From Brachycybe producta (Eukaryota; Arthropoda; Diplopoda; Playtdesmida; Andrognathidae), in contig JAUPFP010000034.1 in the NCBI GenBank assembly GCA_036925085.1, positions 558,001 to 622,000 on the forward strand: a stretch of 64,000 bases of DNA. The letters run 5' to 3'. The notes under the pieces were generated by a model. That model saw only the letters and a program-made list of their open reading frames with translations. It searched no databases and had not been told where the DNA came from. Positions 25,601 through 34,586 of this stretch are shown here, piece by piece. Numbering within the stretch: the first letter of the stretch is position 1; every line of letters starts with the position of its first letter. A program made the position numbers and the translations under genes.

Positions 25601-27610
25601 AAGGAAGGTTTCGGCATTTTTTTTTAGAAAATTGAGTTTTGAGTTTTGTCTTTGTAGGTTGGGCAGGTTGGGGTTGTACGGACAACAGCAATGCCATTCC
25701 AGACTTCGATCTTCTTCTTGCCACTCTTCTACTCACTATGAGTAATCTACTTTTTATTCCTGCTGTTATTCTTGCCGTTTATAGACGTCTCTACACTGAG
25801 GCTCTCGTTTTCTTCCTCACCATGTTCTTTTCAACGGTTCTTGTCATATATACGACATTTGGTCGACAGCAATCGTCATAACTTACTCATTTTGATTTTC
25901 TTTTGTAGTTTTATCATGCTTGTGATGAAGAGGCATACACTTTTTGCTTGATGCGTTTAAGTGTAATGCAATTCTGCGACTTCTATCTTGCTATCATGTC
26001 GGTGTGGGTCACACTAGTGGCCATGTCCGATCTTCATCCGAAACTCTATTCTTTGCTTCACATGGCCGGAGCTGTCGGTGTTGCCCTCGGAGTTGAGTAC
26101 GATCGAACGGGTTTGTGGGTGTTTGTCGTTCCATCTCTGGTGGGATTCGCAATCCTCACTTCGTCGTGGGTAAGTAGAATCTATCCAGATAAGGGTTGGT
26201 TAAATCAAGTACAGTGAAAACAGTTTTACACAAAAGTGAACAATACAAAAAATGGAATACCACGAAGTATATTTTCGGTCGAGTTCCTTAGAATAGCATG
26301 AAAAATCTTTTTTAACTAAAAAAAAACAAACATTCAAGTTCCTTCTATTTCGTGTTAAACGGTTTCCACTTTAATATACCGTATTAGACCGAATATAACG
26401 CGATGGTTTTTGTATTTTGTTTTCGTCATATTCGTGGACTAAATAATTAGAAAATTAATGGGTGGCGATAAATTTGAGACCGTGTTATATTCGGGCTAAT
26501 ATGGTACATTTAATAAAATATTTTAAACTGACGTTGAAAACGTTTCTAAAACTCTGGTTATTTTGTATCTCAGAAACAACTTTAAGAAATACTGTATGTG
26601 TTTTGGTGGAAACTATACAAGTAACTGATTCTTGTAATGGTATTTTCTCATTTAAAATATTTGTGGACATACTAGCAGGGTATTTTTTCAATTTCAGTTC
26701 TTCTGTACAGAAATTATTTTTAAATACATGGATATAAAATGCAGAATGACCAGACTTTGATTAACATCCGATTGTAAAACGTTTTTTATTGATTAAATTT
26801 CAAATATATAAAGAAAATTTGAATTAAACTGGTTTTAAAGAGTAAACGTCCCTCAAACTCTTGATTATTGTGTTTTTCAGGGGTAAAATTAAGAGAAAGT
26901 TAAGTGTTTTAGGGAACTAGAAAGGTAGTTTAATCATTCATGAATATTTTAGTGTTGATATCTTTTAAAATAAGCTTTTTATGTAAGTTTGAAAATGGCC
27001 CACCTTTATGTAGACAATGATTGGCAGACAACATTTTTGAATGTTTGTCTATAAAAGGTTTATTTTGAAAGATGTCACCATCTAAGAGCAGTAGTTTATA
27101 ACACTTTTAATTCTCCTTAGTGTTTCTTCTGAAACACAAAAATGAGTGGTTCATAAATCGTCATAATTTAAACTAATAAATTCAGAAAGAAATTGTTTAT
27201 AAAATAAATTTCATAATTTGAGTAAGTTCCTGTATATTAACACTTTGTTTGTTTTTTCTCCAAAGATCTTTCACTGTAAGAGGGAAAAGAGTTGTTTTCC
27301 CGAGAGGAAGGTGTGGCTTCTGTGTCTGTTACCAGGAGTGCTGTTGGCCGGTACCGGAATGACCTGTTTTGCCTTGTTGGAAACGGAGGACAATTACAAA
27401 TATGTGCACAGCGGTTGGCATGCAACCATGGCATTGTCTATCCTTTTCCTGTTGCCTTCTTCACAGAAGCACAAAGGTATGCGTCAACCGTTGGAGCAAC
27501 AGGGTGGTGACATTGTCTTAAATTGTGGAAATTACGTTCGAGGCGACGAAATGACGGACATTACACCTCAATTTGAGTCCGGCATTTCGGATCAACTCTT
27601 ACCATCCTGA
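8975..27610 (+). CDS. PGAP6: PGAP6/TMEM8-family membrane protein (post-GPI-attachment factor 6), 5' incomplete
   Basis: Nine coding exons: 8975-9179, 21000-21124, 21198-21484, 22568-22941, 23475-23701, 23788-23942, 25658-25836, 25909-26169 and 27266-27610. All join in frame and give 718 residues after a split first codon. Order: extracellular beta-rich region (1-412) with PGDWFVAAFLP near residue 50; EGF-like module with Cys 429, 434, 440, 453, 455 and 464; multi-pass CREST domain (about 470-665). The CREST metal-site pattern is visible as FFS (S516), YHACD (H520, D523) and HSGWH (H652, H656). Vertebrate PGAP6 is a GPI-specific phospholipase A2 at the cell surface; the same activity here is inferred from family membership. 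N-linked glycosylation sites (N-x-S/T) are common before the EGF module. The signal peptide and start codon are missing: either an upstream exon was not recognised or it lies before the window. TMEM8B or a common invertebrate ancestor is the alternative name. The large introns are filled with repeats. Confidence 0.9.
9240..9540. mobile_element. Palindromic TTAA-family element
   Basis: Both arms of the AGAAACTAGAAGGGTAGCTC family are present around a centre near 9385. The left arm has AACTCGTGATTATTCCG and the right GACAGAATAGTCTGAGTTCG. The outermost ends are decayed. Confidence 0.7.
9845..10667 (+). repeat. 823-bp TAC-type triplet repeat tract
   Basis: Almost unbroken triplets: mostly TAC, punctuated by TGC, AAT, ATC and ATT in recurring higher-order blocks such as TGCTACTACTAC. 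The period of 3 is kept throughout, so both strands stay open (poly-Leu-like and poly-Val-like). Not coding: it lies inside an intron. Confidence 0.95.
11629..11842. mobile_element. CGCTCAGAAGAGG-terminal miniature element
   Basis: The ends CGCTCAGAAGAGGAGAAAAA and TTTTTCGCCTCTTCTGAGCG pair over about 30 bp. TTTAA lies on both sides (11624-11628 and 11843-11847). The interior has CAACGGAAAAACGAATGAC repeats. Confidence 0.75.
12839..13397. mobile_element. hAT-type element, 559 bp
   Basis: The 21-bp ends CAGGGCAAGGAGGTTCATGC are exact inverted repeats, and CTAATGAG is duplicated perfectly at 12831-12838 and 13398-13405. The interior is AT-rich without a transposase frame. Confidence 0.92.
13869..14005. 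repeat. CTGCAGATT-rich palindrome
   Basis: GCAATCTGCAAAACCACCAA and CTACTAGTGAATCTGC face TAGATTCACTAGTAGGTTGG. The partner element at 46866-47003 is nearly perfect. Confidence 0.6.
14085..14225 (+). repeat. Short tandem repeat, TATGGCCA / TTCCTTAAC
   Basis: Units of about 27 bp combining CTATGGCCATGAGTTATTCC-like words in both orientations; probably the core of another small palindromic element. Confidence 0.5.
15999..16205. mobile_element. ACAGGCA-terminal element, 207 bp, 9-bp duplication
   Basis: ACAGGCATTTAG...CTAAATGCCTGT; flanks CAAGGAGTG (15990-15998) and CAAAGAGTG (16206-16214), one mismatch. TGACGTCA at 16110-16117 and GGGCGG boxes inside. Confidence 0.85.
17414..18105. mobile_element. 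Outer element of a nested pair, GGTGGGCC/GGGATGGGCC termini
   Basis: The left end AAAGGTGGGCCCAACGAATC pairs with GATTCGAATGGCCCATCCC at the right. ATAAAGATT is duplicated at 17405-17413 and 18106-18114. The right end is split by the insertion at 17759-18095. Confidence 0.75.
17759..18095. mobile_element. hAT-type element nested in 17414-18105
   Basis: CAGTGCCGCAACTAGG...TTGTTGCGCCACTG with the perfect 8-bp duplication CCCATCCC (17751-17758, 18096-18103), which is itself part of the outer element's terminus. Confidence 0.85.
18798..18929. mobile_element. 132-bp hAT-type miniature element
   Basis: CAGGGCCGGACTGG...CCAGTCCGGGCCTG, with CTAATTAC duplicated perfectly at 18790-18797 and 18930-18937. 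The interior has GGCGATCGCC. Confidence 0.92.
20187..20613. mobile_element. TTAA-flanked element, GCCTGGTTTTCACG termini
   Basis: TTAA at 20183-20186 and 20614-20617; ends GCCTGGTTTTCACGATGATA and CGTGAAAACGAGGC. The interior is saturated with ACTATCGTGA/TCACGATAGT words in both orientations. Confidence 0.8.
21000..21124 (+). CDS. PGAP6: PGAP6 exon b
   Basis: Acceptor TCGTAACAG, donor ACAA|GTAAGA. It starts GLAPVCRTLL, which follows directly on the previous exon as GLAPTC does in the vertebrate protein, so the 11.8-kb intron before it hides no obligatory exon. It leaves a two-base split codon. Confidence 0.88.
21198..21484 (+). CDS. PGAP6: PGAP6 exon c
   Basis: A 73-bp intron precedes it (acceptor ATCGCAG), and the donor is CTTCGG|GTAATT. 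It encodes FYVPENTWTARIMVKNC followed by a cysteine-containing beta-rich stretch, corresponding to the family's jelly-roll-like luminal segment. It leaves one base for the next exon. Confidence 0.88.
21560..22090. mobile_element. Palindromic TTAA-family element with inner insertion
   Basis: Left arm near 21575-21690, right arm near 21960-22085. Unrelated DNA at about 21715-21910, rich in CACTCAACAGT words, separates them. Confidence 0.6.
22122..22449. mobile_element. Palindromic TTAA-family element, complete
   Basis: TTAA at 22118-22121 and 22450-22453. Ends GATGGTTTATGAACAGC and GCTGTTTGTAAACCATC match at 15 of 17. It lies in the intron before PGAP6 exon d. Confidence 0.85.
22568..22941 (+). 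CDS. PGAP6: PGAP6 exon d
   Basis: Acceptor GTTGCAG, donor CGGTG|GTATGT; 374 bp, the longest exon apart from the last. It begins VCENGYSPSQ and ends AFELSLDFSV. The interior contains TCWPRVPLLR and a conserved-looking IQPVLDIGGTVAFEL strand pair. A TTAA-flanked palindromic element ends 115 bp upstream. Confidence 0.88.
23475..23701 (+). CDS. PGAP6: PGAP6 exon e
   Basis: Acceptor GATGTTTAG, donor CAAAAG|GTAAGC. It encodes VSVVACIKKDIRAL and FPEPGNWYVTLAVYC. The second block is the repeat of the P-x-x-x-W-Y pattern (PETDNWYLSL in human) that lies just before the EGF module in this family. Confidence 0.9.
23788..23942 (+). CDS. PGAP6: PGAP6 exon f, EGF-like module
   Basis: An 86-bp intron precedes it; the donor is CGCAG|GTATTT. 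It carries five of the six EGF cysteines (C-x4-C-x5-C-x12-C-x-C, including CGPYGRC); the sixth is in the next exon (WAGWGC). The CGPYG signature matches vertebrate CGPYGQC. Confidence 0.92.
25422..25553. repeat. Palindrome, AGGGTCGTATTCTTAA termini
   Basis: AGGGTCGTATTCTTAATT at the left and TTAAGAATCCGACCTTT at the right, with GTGCTAAACTCATCA and ATGAGCTCAGCAC inside. Related copies are at 54518-54916, about 50290-50400 and about 60045-60150. It lies in the intron before PGAP6 exon g. Confidence 0.65.
25658..25836 (+). CDS. PGAP6: PGAP6 exon g, end of EGF and first membrane segments
   Basis: Acceptor TTTGTAG. It encodes GWAGWGCTDNS and then the first two hydrophobic helices of the CREST domain (LLLATLLLTMSNLLFIPAVI and the FFLTMFFST segment). 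The best homology-based end is after FFST, which requires the weak donor ACG|GTTCTT. Using the GT six bases downstream would add two residues in frame. Confidence 0.85.
25909..26169 (+). CDS. PGAP6: PGAP6 exon h, CREST transmembrane core
   Basis: Acceptor TTTTGTAG after a 72-bp intron, donor TCGTGG|GTAAGT. It begins FYHACDEEAYTFCLM, whose H and D are the CREST metal ligands, followed by LQYCDF-like MQFCDFYLAI, an inner helix and DRTGLWVFVVPSLVGFA. Confidence 0.92.
26828..27168. mobile_element. Palindromic TTAA-family element
   Basis: TTAA at 26824-26827 precedes ACTGGTTTTAAAGAG. The right end near 27168 is decayed. It ends about 100 bp before the last PGAP6 exon. Confidence 0.65.
27266..27610 (+). 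CDS. PGAP6: PGAP6 exon i, last helices and C-terminus (short-UTR form)
   Basis: Acceptor TCCAAAG. It encodes VWLLCLLPGVLLAGTG, TEDNYKYVHSGWHATMA (final His pair of the CREST site) and a hydrophilic tail ending QLLPS before TGA. An internal donor AAAG|GTATGC at 27477 allows a different C-terminus. A poly(A) signal lies 216 bp after the stop. Confidence 0.88.
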   Translation: MFHCKREKSCFPERKVWLLCLLPGVLLAGTGMTCFALLETEDNYKYVHSGWHATMALSILFLLPSSQKHKGMRQPLEQQGGDIVLNCGNYVRGDEMTDITPQFESGISDQLLPS

Positions 27611-27825
27611 GTGCACCTCCGAGAACATTTTGTTTTAACATTGTAAAATGTCTTGAATATTTATTGGTCAGTTTTTGAAAAATAGGTGTCTCTTTTTTTT
27701 AATTGCGTGTGTGATTTTTAGAACTTCTTTGTGGTTTGTTGTTTTCAAATTCTCTCGTGTTTTCTTCTCGATCCTGTTTCGAACAGTCAATCGGCCACGA
27801 ATAATCGATTTATAATTTATCTGAC

Positions 27826-27831
27826 AATAAA
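27826..27831 (+). terminator. PGAP6: Poly(A) signal AATAAA of PGAP6 (short 3'UTR)
   Basis: AATAAA in a T-rich context 216 bp downstream of the TGA at 27608-27610. It is consistent with cleavage about 15-25 bp later. If the alternative terminal exon at 31230 is used, this site must be skipped. Confidence 0.55.
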
Positions 27832-29214
27832 TATTCATGCATGATAATATTGTTAAATGATTCTATCCGTACTAAGTTAAAGCGAATTTCATTGGTCGAG
27901 GGTAAGACGTGAGAAGGGCACTTCTAAAAAGTGTAACTTTTGAATTTGTTTTTTTTTTTGAAAACTTACTTGAGGTTATCGGTTGTTATTATTATAGTTA
28001 AATTTATTTTTAATTTTATTTTGTTAAAATTTATTTTAAGTAGCATTCAGATTTATAATATTTATCTTTGATATTTTTTTTATTAATAAAGCGACATTTA
28101 TTTCCAAAGTTCACAGTATGATGATGCTTCAAATACACGGGTTTCTAAGTGAATGAGATAGCTGAAATGTTACATAATTTGACATCAATGGAAACATGAA
28201 TATGTTTTAAGACCGTAATCACAAAATAAAATTTAAAGTGAGTTTTAATTGAGTAAAAATACATGAGCTACATTTTAACTTCAAAGGTAAATTCTGTAAG
28301 AAAATCAAGCAAAAATTATGAAAAAGAATAATGTTAATTTAAGAAAAGAGAATTAGTAGGTAAACATGACGCTAAATTTTATGATACAGTTTTTATTTTA
28401 ATACCATAATTGCTCAGCAACAGCAAAATAAATATAACAGACTTGGTATTAATTTACTTCGTAAACTTTATTCTTATAAGTCGACATTTTTGAACATTTT
28501 ATCATCATGTTTTCAACAGATTGTTATTTTTATTAAAATTTTTAATATGTAACTACATATCAAAACGTAGTTGTACAAAAATTTAAATTAATTTTCTGAG
28601 AATTGAGAATTTTTATAGAATTCATTAACTTGTTTTTTTGTTAATTTAAAAGCAATTTTTAGAAAATCGTTTCTTTCAGAAAAAAATTACAATTTTACCC
28701 CGCATTTTTAAATTCGAATAATTTATTTAATTCTTTACAAACTTGATTTTTTATATATTCAACTGCAGCTTGACGTGTTGCTAACACTCGGATAAAGGTT
28801 TAAAACCTACAGCATTTGTAGTATCTGAGATATTTAATTTTGAACTTTTTAGCTGCATGTCATTGTTTTTTTTTTTTTGCTCACTTTAAACTAACTTTAG
28901 TTTTTTTTTCTGCGAAATATGGTCATAATATCATGATTAAAAATGAAAACTATAAAGTAAAATAACGATCAGGCTTAGTTAGTTGCAAATATCAGTTGAA
29001 CAGTAGGACACTTAAAATTCATCCTAATTAATTCACATTGAAATTACTTAAAACATTGGTGGTGGTTTTTATCTGCAATTAAAAAGAAGTTTTAATTAGT
29101 TGTTAAGTTCCCATTGTACACTTAATTCCGTTTTTCGAGTCTTAAAATTAATTATTCCCATTTCTCATACTTTGTTTTTTATTTCTCTTTTTTCTGTCTA
29201 TTTTTACCAGCCAA

Positions 29215-29490
29215 CTTTTCCACTCAGAAGTCCTAAGAGCCTCGAGTATCAACCATTGAACGAGAACCTCGTACTATTACAATGGAACTTTTCTTTTGTT
29301 TTTTCTTTTAAACTTGTCCCCTTTTTTTCTTCAATTCATTTATTTTTTTGTCACTGCTTACTTTATTTGCTTTTTATTACTACTTAATTAATTATTAATG
29401 TTCTCTTATAAAATTTCATTCTCTTTTTTTCTTTCATTTCGATCAATCCTGTTCGAAATTCTGCTATTGGCCACAAATTTGCAATATAAA
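29215..29490 (+). pseudogene. Possible degenerate duplicate of the PGAP6 terminal exon and 3'UTR
   Basis: After TTTTTACCAG, a frame reads EYQPLNENLVLLQW, recalling QPLEQQGGDIVLNC at the end of PGAP6 exon i. The following CGATCAATCCTGTTCGAA and ATTGGCCACAAA recall CGATCCTGTTTCGAA and ATCGGCCACGAA in the 3'UTR near 27770. Splicing from the 27477 donor would give only eight residues before a stop. Weak similarity only. Confidence 0.3.
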
Positions 29491-30493
29491 TTTAAACGAA
29501 TATTACAAAAAAATGACGTTTTTTTAAAAGATAATTTAAAATTTAATGATGAAAATTGGTTGTAGTTTTGCAATTTTAATTTTATGGAAAGTTTTTTTTA
29601 ATAGTTAATTAGTTACTTAGGTCCTAATTAACTGTAGTAGAACTATATAAATGATATTATTTTTAAAAAACCTTAATTCTGTTGCATTATTTATAATTTT
29701 GTTAAAACCGTTTGCTTTTATTTTTTTGAAATTGATATTATTTGTTAACTGTATGCGCCAAATTTTATTTTTTAATTTCTCCTCACTCTTGATTTTTGGT
29801 TCATTCCTCGTACTCATACTCGAACTCTTCTAAACGTGAGAGTAAAAAAATGTTTTTCCAAAAAAAAATGCTCAACTAACCAAACCAGACAAAATAGAAC
29901 TTCCTATCTTACAGTAATCCATTGGCTGTGAATTTGAGTGATTTAATGAGGTTGGTTTTTCTGAATTTCTTGAATTTAATTAACATCCACCTACCTTTGT
30001 CTTCTTGCTCTTATTAGACACTAATAATAAATAGTAACTTTAAATTCATTTAATATTTTTCTATTAACATTTTATCTGTTCTTATTTTTAACATAACACA
30101 ATTGCCTGTTTAACAATCGTACTTCATATTTGAAATTACATATTTTACGAGCCATTTTTGAAGCCAAAACATAATTTGTGAGTTTTTGTCGAGAATACTT
30201 CACACACAATGACCATAATCCATCAAAATAACATATGTTATCGAGTGAGTGTTAGTGTTAGTATTAAAAAAAACTGTTTATGGAATGTAGTTAAAAATAT
30301 CGTTATTATGCGTGTTGCGTTCGGGCCACAACCGAAATGTACGACTTGTCGCTGATGTCACAACTAAATTGCTCGTAAAACCAGCTGGTGTTTTATGTGA
30401 GGGGCGCACAAGTTATTTATGTGTTAAGTGACAATTTTCAAGTTCGTGGTAGCAGCACATTTTTTAATCAATGATATTGTTTGAAAATACTGT

Positions 30494-30835
30494 ACAGTGA
30501 AATCCGTTTAACACGAAAACAGATAACACAAAGTATACTTTCGACTTATTCTCTTAGAATAGCATAAAGTTTCTTTTAACACGAAATTTAACTCTTAAGA
30601 GTCTCTACACCCTAACAGATCATAACACTATATCTATGGAAAACCATGGTCTGAGTGTGGTCGCCAGTGTGAACTCTGATTTTCCTAAATGCATTGAATG
30701 CAATTGAAAATCTTTAGTACAATATTTCAACAAGGTCGACTGGACTTCGCCTTGACTGTATAGTGTGAATCGACCCAAAAAATATTCCGGTTTATTTAAG
30801 TTTCGTGTTAAACGTTTTCCTTACTGTATGGTAAT
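30494..30835. repeat. Mariner/pogo-like remnant, CAGTGAAATCCGTTTAACAC
   Basis: ACAGTGAAATCCGTTTAACA at the left and CGTGTTAAACGTTTTCC near 30815. An inserted segment at about 30660-30775 has GGTCGCCAGTGTGAAC facing GTGTGAATCGACCC. Related ends occur near 23050, 26212, 33097, 33870, 53290 and 53780. Confidence 0.55.
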
Positions 30836-30843
30836 ATAATATA

Positions 30844-31038
30844 CACATGGTGTGCCAAAATGTCACGCACCATAGGCAATTTATTATGGACGATCTAACC
30901 GAGTAAAAAAAAGTATTTGTAAGAAAATGGCTGCCAATTTGAACATTTAATTTAATCTAATTTATACAAATAAATTATTCTGGAATAGAACCATATAAAA
31001 AATTGCTTATTTAGCCATGACTTTTGGCACACTATGTA
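30844..31038. mobile_element. Mariner-like miniature element, TA duplication
   Basis: CACATGGTGTGCCAAAATGT faces CATGACTTTTGGCACACTATGTA; TA on both sides (30842-30843, 31039-31040). It sits 190 bp before the alternative PGAP6 terminal exon. Confidence 0.7.
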
Positions 31039-31229
31039 TAGTGAGGTATGTTGAGAATTTAGTTTCATTTACACAAGTTACAAAATTACAAACTAAGGAA
31101 AATGCTTTATAATGTTTCTTGTTGATGTTATATATTTGTTTTGCCATTTTATGTCCTTTTTTATACGCATTTTTTTCTCAGTATTTCTAATTTTATCATT
31201 TGTCTTTTTTGTTGTTTATTTTATTGCAG

Positions 31230-31315
31230 AAACTGCTCAAAGTTTGTTGGATGTGGCTCAGAACCCCCAGGAATCGTTGACGTTTTTGGATGATAATGAG
31301 GCAGATATGCTATAG
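31230..31315 (+). CDS. PGAP6: Alternative terminal coding exon of PGAP6
   Basis: Acceptor after a long T-rich tract ending TTATTGCAG. If spliced from the internal donor at 27477 (exon i shortened to 27266-27476), the phase matches exactly. It then encodes ETAQSLLDVAQNP followed by an acidic end, EADML, and TAG at 31313-31315. A consensus donor, GTGAGC, follows the stop directly, so the 3'UTR would continue in another exon, perhaps from the acceptor near 32303. Only this frame is open. Total length would be 702 residues after the split codon. Supported by splice logic only, not by recognised homology. Confidence 0.55.
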
Positions 31316-31344
31316 GTGAGCACTTCAAGTCTTTTATATGCAAA

Positions 31345-31580
31345 ATGAAGAGTCTTGAATGTGTTTTAAAAACTAGAATGGCAGCTCAATCACTTAAGGG
31401 TATTTACATGTTAATATCTTTCAAAATAAGCTTTTTATGTCAGTTTAAAAATGACCCTACTCTAAAAGCAGACTTTATTTTTTAATTTTTGTCTATAAAA
31501 CGTTTATTTTGAAAGATATCAATAGTACTTTACTGTTTACAATGACTATAAGGGATTGAGTAATTGAATTTGTTTCATGT
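31345..31580. mobile_element. Palindromic TTAA-family element, eroded
   Basis: AAAACTAGAATGGCAGCTCA and TTTATTTTGAAAGATATCAA arms. Both outer ends are lost. Confidence 0.55.
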
Positions 31581-31739
31581 TTGCTTTGTTGTGTTTATCT
31601 CAAACAAAATTAACTAAAGCTAATAGAAAGTTGTTGCGAGGTAAATAGGCTGACAGAAACAGCAACATTTAAAAATTCGTCTCTCAATGTGAAATTTACC
31701 TGTTTCTATATTAATCATTATTTTTATCGGTTCTTTAGA

Positions 31740-31990
31740 TAAGTTGGTTTTAAAGTGTAAACACCCCTTGAACTCGTAGTTTTTATTCTGTCTTCTGAAG
31801 GGGTTCGAAAGCTTTGATTTAGAAATTAGAAGAGTAGCTCAATCACTTAATGGTATTTTCATGTTGATATCTTTCAAAATAAGTTTTTTATTGACAAAAT
31901 TTTTTAAAAAATGTCGACTGTTTAAAGTTGGATCATTTTCAAACTGATATAAAAAGCTTATTTTGAAATATACCCACGTATCTACATCTA
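31740..31990. mobile_element. Palindromic TTAA-family element, right arm truncated
   Basis: AAGTTGGTTTTAAAGTGTAA, then GAAGAGTAGCTCAATCACTT. The return arm stops near 31985. Confidence 0.6.
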
Positions 31991-32029
31991 TCTGTTAATT
32001 ATCTCTTATCTATATCTTAAGAGAAACTT

Positions 32030-32280
32030 GAAAGCATTCTAATATAATGTATACTGTATATAAACTAGAAGGGGTCAGTTTGAAAATAACCTAAATATAA
32101 GCATAGGATATTTTTTTTTTGTAATCATCTTTATAAAAAGTTTATTTTGAAAGATATCAGCCTGACAATATTATTAAGTGATTCCGTAACCGTTCTAGTT
32201 TCTAACAAACAATTTCTCCTTATCTAAAGGCATAATAAACAAAGTTCTAAAATCAGCTGTTCCTAAAACACATCTTTAAT
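32030..32280. mobile_element. Palindromic TTAA-family element
   Basis: GAGAAACTTGAAAGCATTCT and AACTAGAAGGGGTCAG at the left, AAAGTTTATTTTGAAAGATA and CCGTTCTAGTTTCTAAC at the right. Confidence 0.6.
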
Positions 32281-33096
32281 TATTATTATTTTTTTTTTTT
32301 CAGGAATAGCTGTTACCTGTTCATAATAACCTTTAGTACCAGATACTTAAAATGTAATCCGCATTTTTCTAATCTTTGTGTACAAAGCCAAGAAGAAGAA
32401 AAATCATCTACATCAAAGAAAGGTACCTAACAATAATAACATTTTTTTTTTCTGTTTCTACAAATTTCTTTTCAATGTTATTTGTTACGATTTGTTTTTT
32501 TTTGTTTGTTACTTTTTTACAAATTAATTTTTCTTGCAAGATATATTTTTAATTTTTTTTTGACGTTTATTTTCTTTGAAAGGAGCACTTTCAAATTTTT
32601 AATATAGTTTGTATTTGAGCATATTGGATACAAAAAAAAATATCGGAAGTTTTTTGTTTTAATTGTTAGGTAACTTTATTCCTAAATGCTCAATTCATAA
32701 TAGACAGCTAGCTACACAATCAACCCACTTTACATACATTATATGTATATAATACAGTATTAAATGAAGTGCTTGAATATTGAAATCAATAATAACATTG
32801 AAGGAGACAGAAAAAGAGAAATTTCATACGTTATAAATTTGCTGTTTTATTAATTGTAAACTTTCTAGTCTTCATGTTTCGCCATAATAAGTTAACAATA
32901 CAAATGAAATGGTTTTTTTACAACTTCTTACAAAATGTGAATTGTATACTTTTTTTAAAAAAAAATTCAATTCTATCAATTCATGAATTTTTTTTTTTTT
33001 GCAAAATTCTTGTTTGATTACAATATTTTATAATTTTTGCAGGGTTTTAATAAAATATTGAAAAAAAATGTATTCAAAAAATACAAACACTAAAGT

Positions 33097-33875
33097 CCAG
33101 TAGAAATCGTTTAAGACGAAATCTGATAACACGAAAAGTGGGATAATGCGAAATATGTATTTGGTCTCACGGTTCTTTTGTATAAATGTGCCCATTCACG
33201 ATGGGATCGGGACTGACAGAGAGATCGACGATCTGATCTCACACAATCCAGAGCCATAATCAGATCAGATCTGACAGATCAAAAGAGGTTTTTTTTTACA
33301 CATTTTGTTTCATTTTTAAGCCATCTCCTTGTTAAGAACTGCACAGTAAAGTGAATACGCATGCCCTCTTTCTCATATCCCACGAATCTGATATGTTTTC
33401 GCCATTCACGTACGGATCTGGACTGATGTCAATTCAGATCCTTCAACTTTGCAGATCAAAGTTTTTGGCAGATTTGGACTGACAGATCTGATCCTATGAG
33501 TCCATTGACGATGGAATCAACGACGGATTTGGACTGACGGTCTAGATCCGTCAGTCCAGATCCCATCGTGAATGGTCACCTTGAGTTTTTCAATATATTT
33601 AAATTCGTTTAAGGTGGCTGAATAGATGAGTTTATTGTTTTCAACTTTTCAGCTGAAGTTTTTTGAGGAATAACATTAAGAAAAATTTCAAAGTTTTTCT
33701 TAGAAACATTAATAGTTGGTGATAAATTGATAATGATAAGTTTTTCGATGATGGTATCTTAAAAAATAAACTTTTTATGATAATTTGAATAAAGTGACAA
33801 AAAAAAATATGAAGCATTTCGTGTTTACCAATTTTTCGTGTTATTCGTTTTCGTGTTAAACGAATTTCACTGTAC
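33097..33875. mobile_element. Mariner/pogo-like element interrupted by another element
   Basis: CCAGTAGAAATCGTTTAAGA with GATAACACGAAA at the left, and TTCGTGTTATTCG with GTGTTAAACGAATTTCACTG at the right, form complementary ends. The GATCGGGACTGACAG element at 33188-33588 lies inside. Confidence 0.65.
33188..33588. mobile_element. Nested element, CCATTCACGATGGGATC termini
   Basis: CCCATTCACGATGGGATCGG faces CAGATCCCATCGTGAATGG. The interior has many GATCTGGACTGACAGATC words in both orientations. No clear target duplication. Confidence 0.7.
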
Positions 33876-34243
33876 ATAGCCTATTTGTTGAACCTTTTCT
33901 GTCTAATAATAAGTGACAGATGCTACTCACTGCATGCATGTACATAGTAGGCATTATAAACATCGATTTTGTATATAAAAGAATAATAATTAATTGTAAT
34001 AAAATAACTGGTGTGTCTGCAGATAGACAGACGTGTGTAGCCATTTTTGAGAAACAAAAAGTTCTGAAAGTGCAAATAAAATTTGATTGATGTACGCGAA
34101 ATGAGTTTATTCAAATCTTCATTTTCAAAATATTGTCAATTTCTCGTATTATTTTTAACATGACGAGTCTGGTACATCTGACAGAAGCAATCATTAGAAA
34201 ATGTCTTAATATTTTATTTTGCATTTTAGAAGCAATATATTAA

Positions 34244-34582
34244 GATTGGTTTATGAACATTTCGATTATTCTGTCCTATCAGATGTAAAATGAAAAACTA
34301 GAAAATATTTTATAAAGTAGAAGGACAGCTCGAATTACTTAAAGAGTAGTTTCATATTAATATCTTTTAAAATAAACTTTTTATAGACAAAAATTAAGAA
34401 CTGCTTAAAAGTTGGGTCATTTTCAAACTTCCATAAAAAACTTTTTTTTTAAAAATATATCAACTGGGTGATTTAGCTACCCTTCTAGTTTATAACCCAC
34501 ATTCAAGTTTCTCTTCATTTTGGTACCCGAAAGGCAGAATAATCAGAGTTCGAGAGGCGTTTGTTTATATTTAAAAACCACC
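34244..34582. mobile_element. Palindromic TTAA-family element, complete
   Basis: TTAA at 34240-34243 and 34583-34586; ends GATTGGTTTATGAACAT and AAAAACCACC. It abuts a second, eroded copy (34587-34790) that shares the TTAA. Confidence 0.82.
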
Positions 34583-34586
34583 TTAA

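Noticed and set aside
31112-31229. Hydrophobic frame upstream of the alternative PGAP6 exon
   Set aside because: It is the T-rich polypyrimidine tract translated; the exon starts at 31230.
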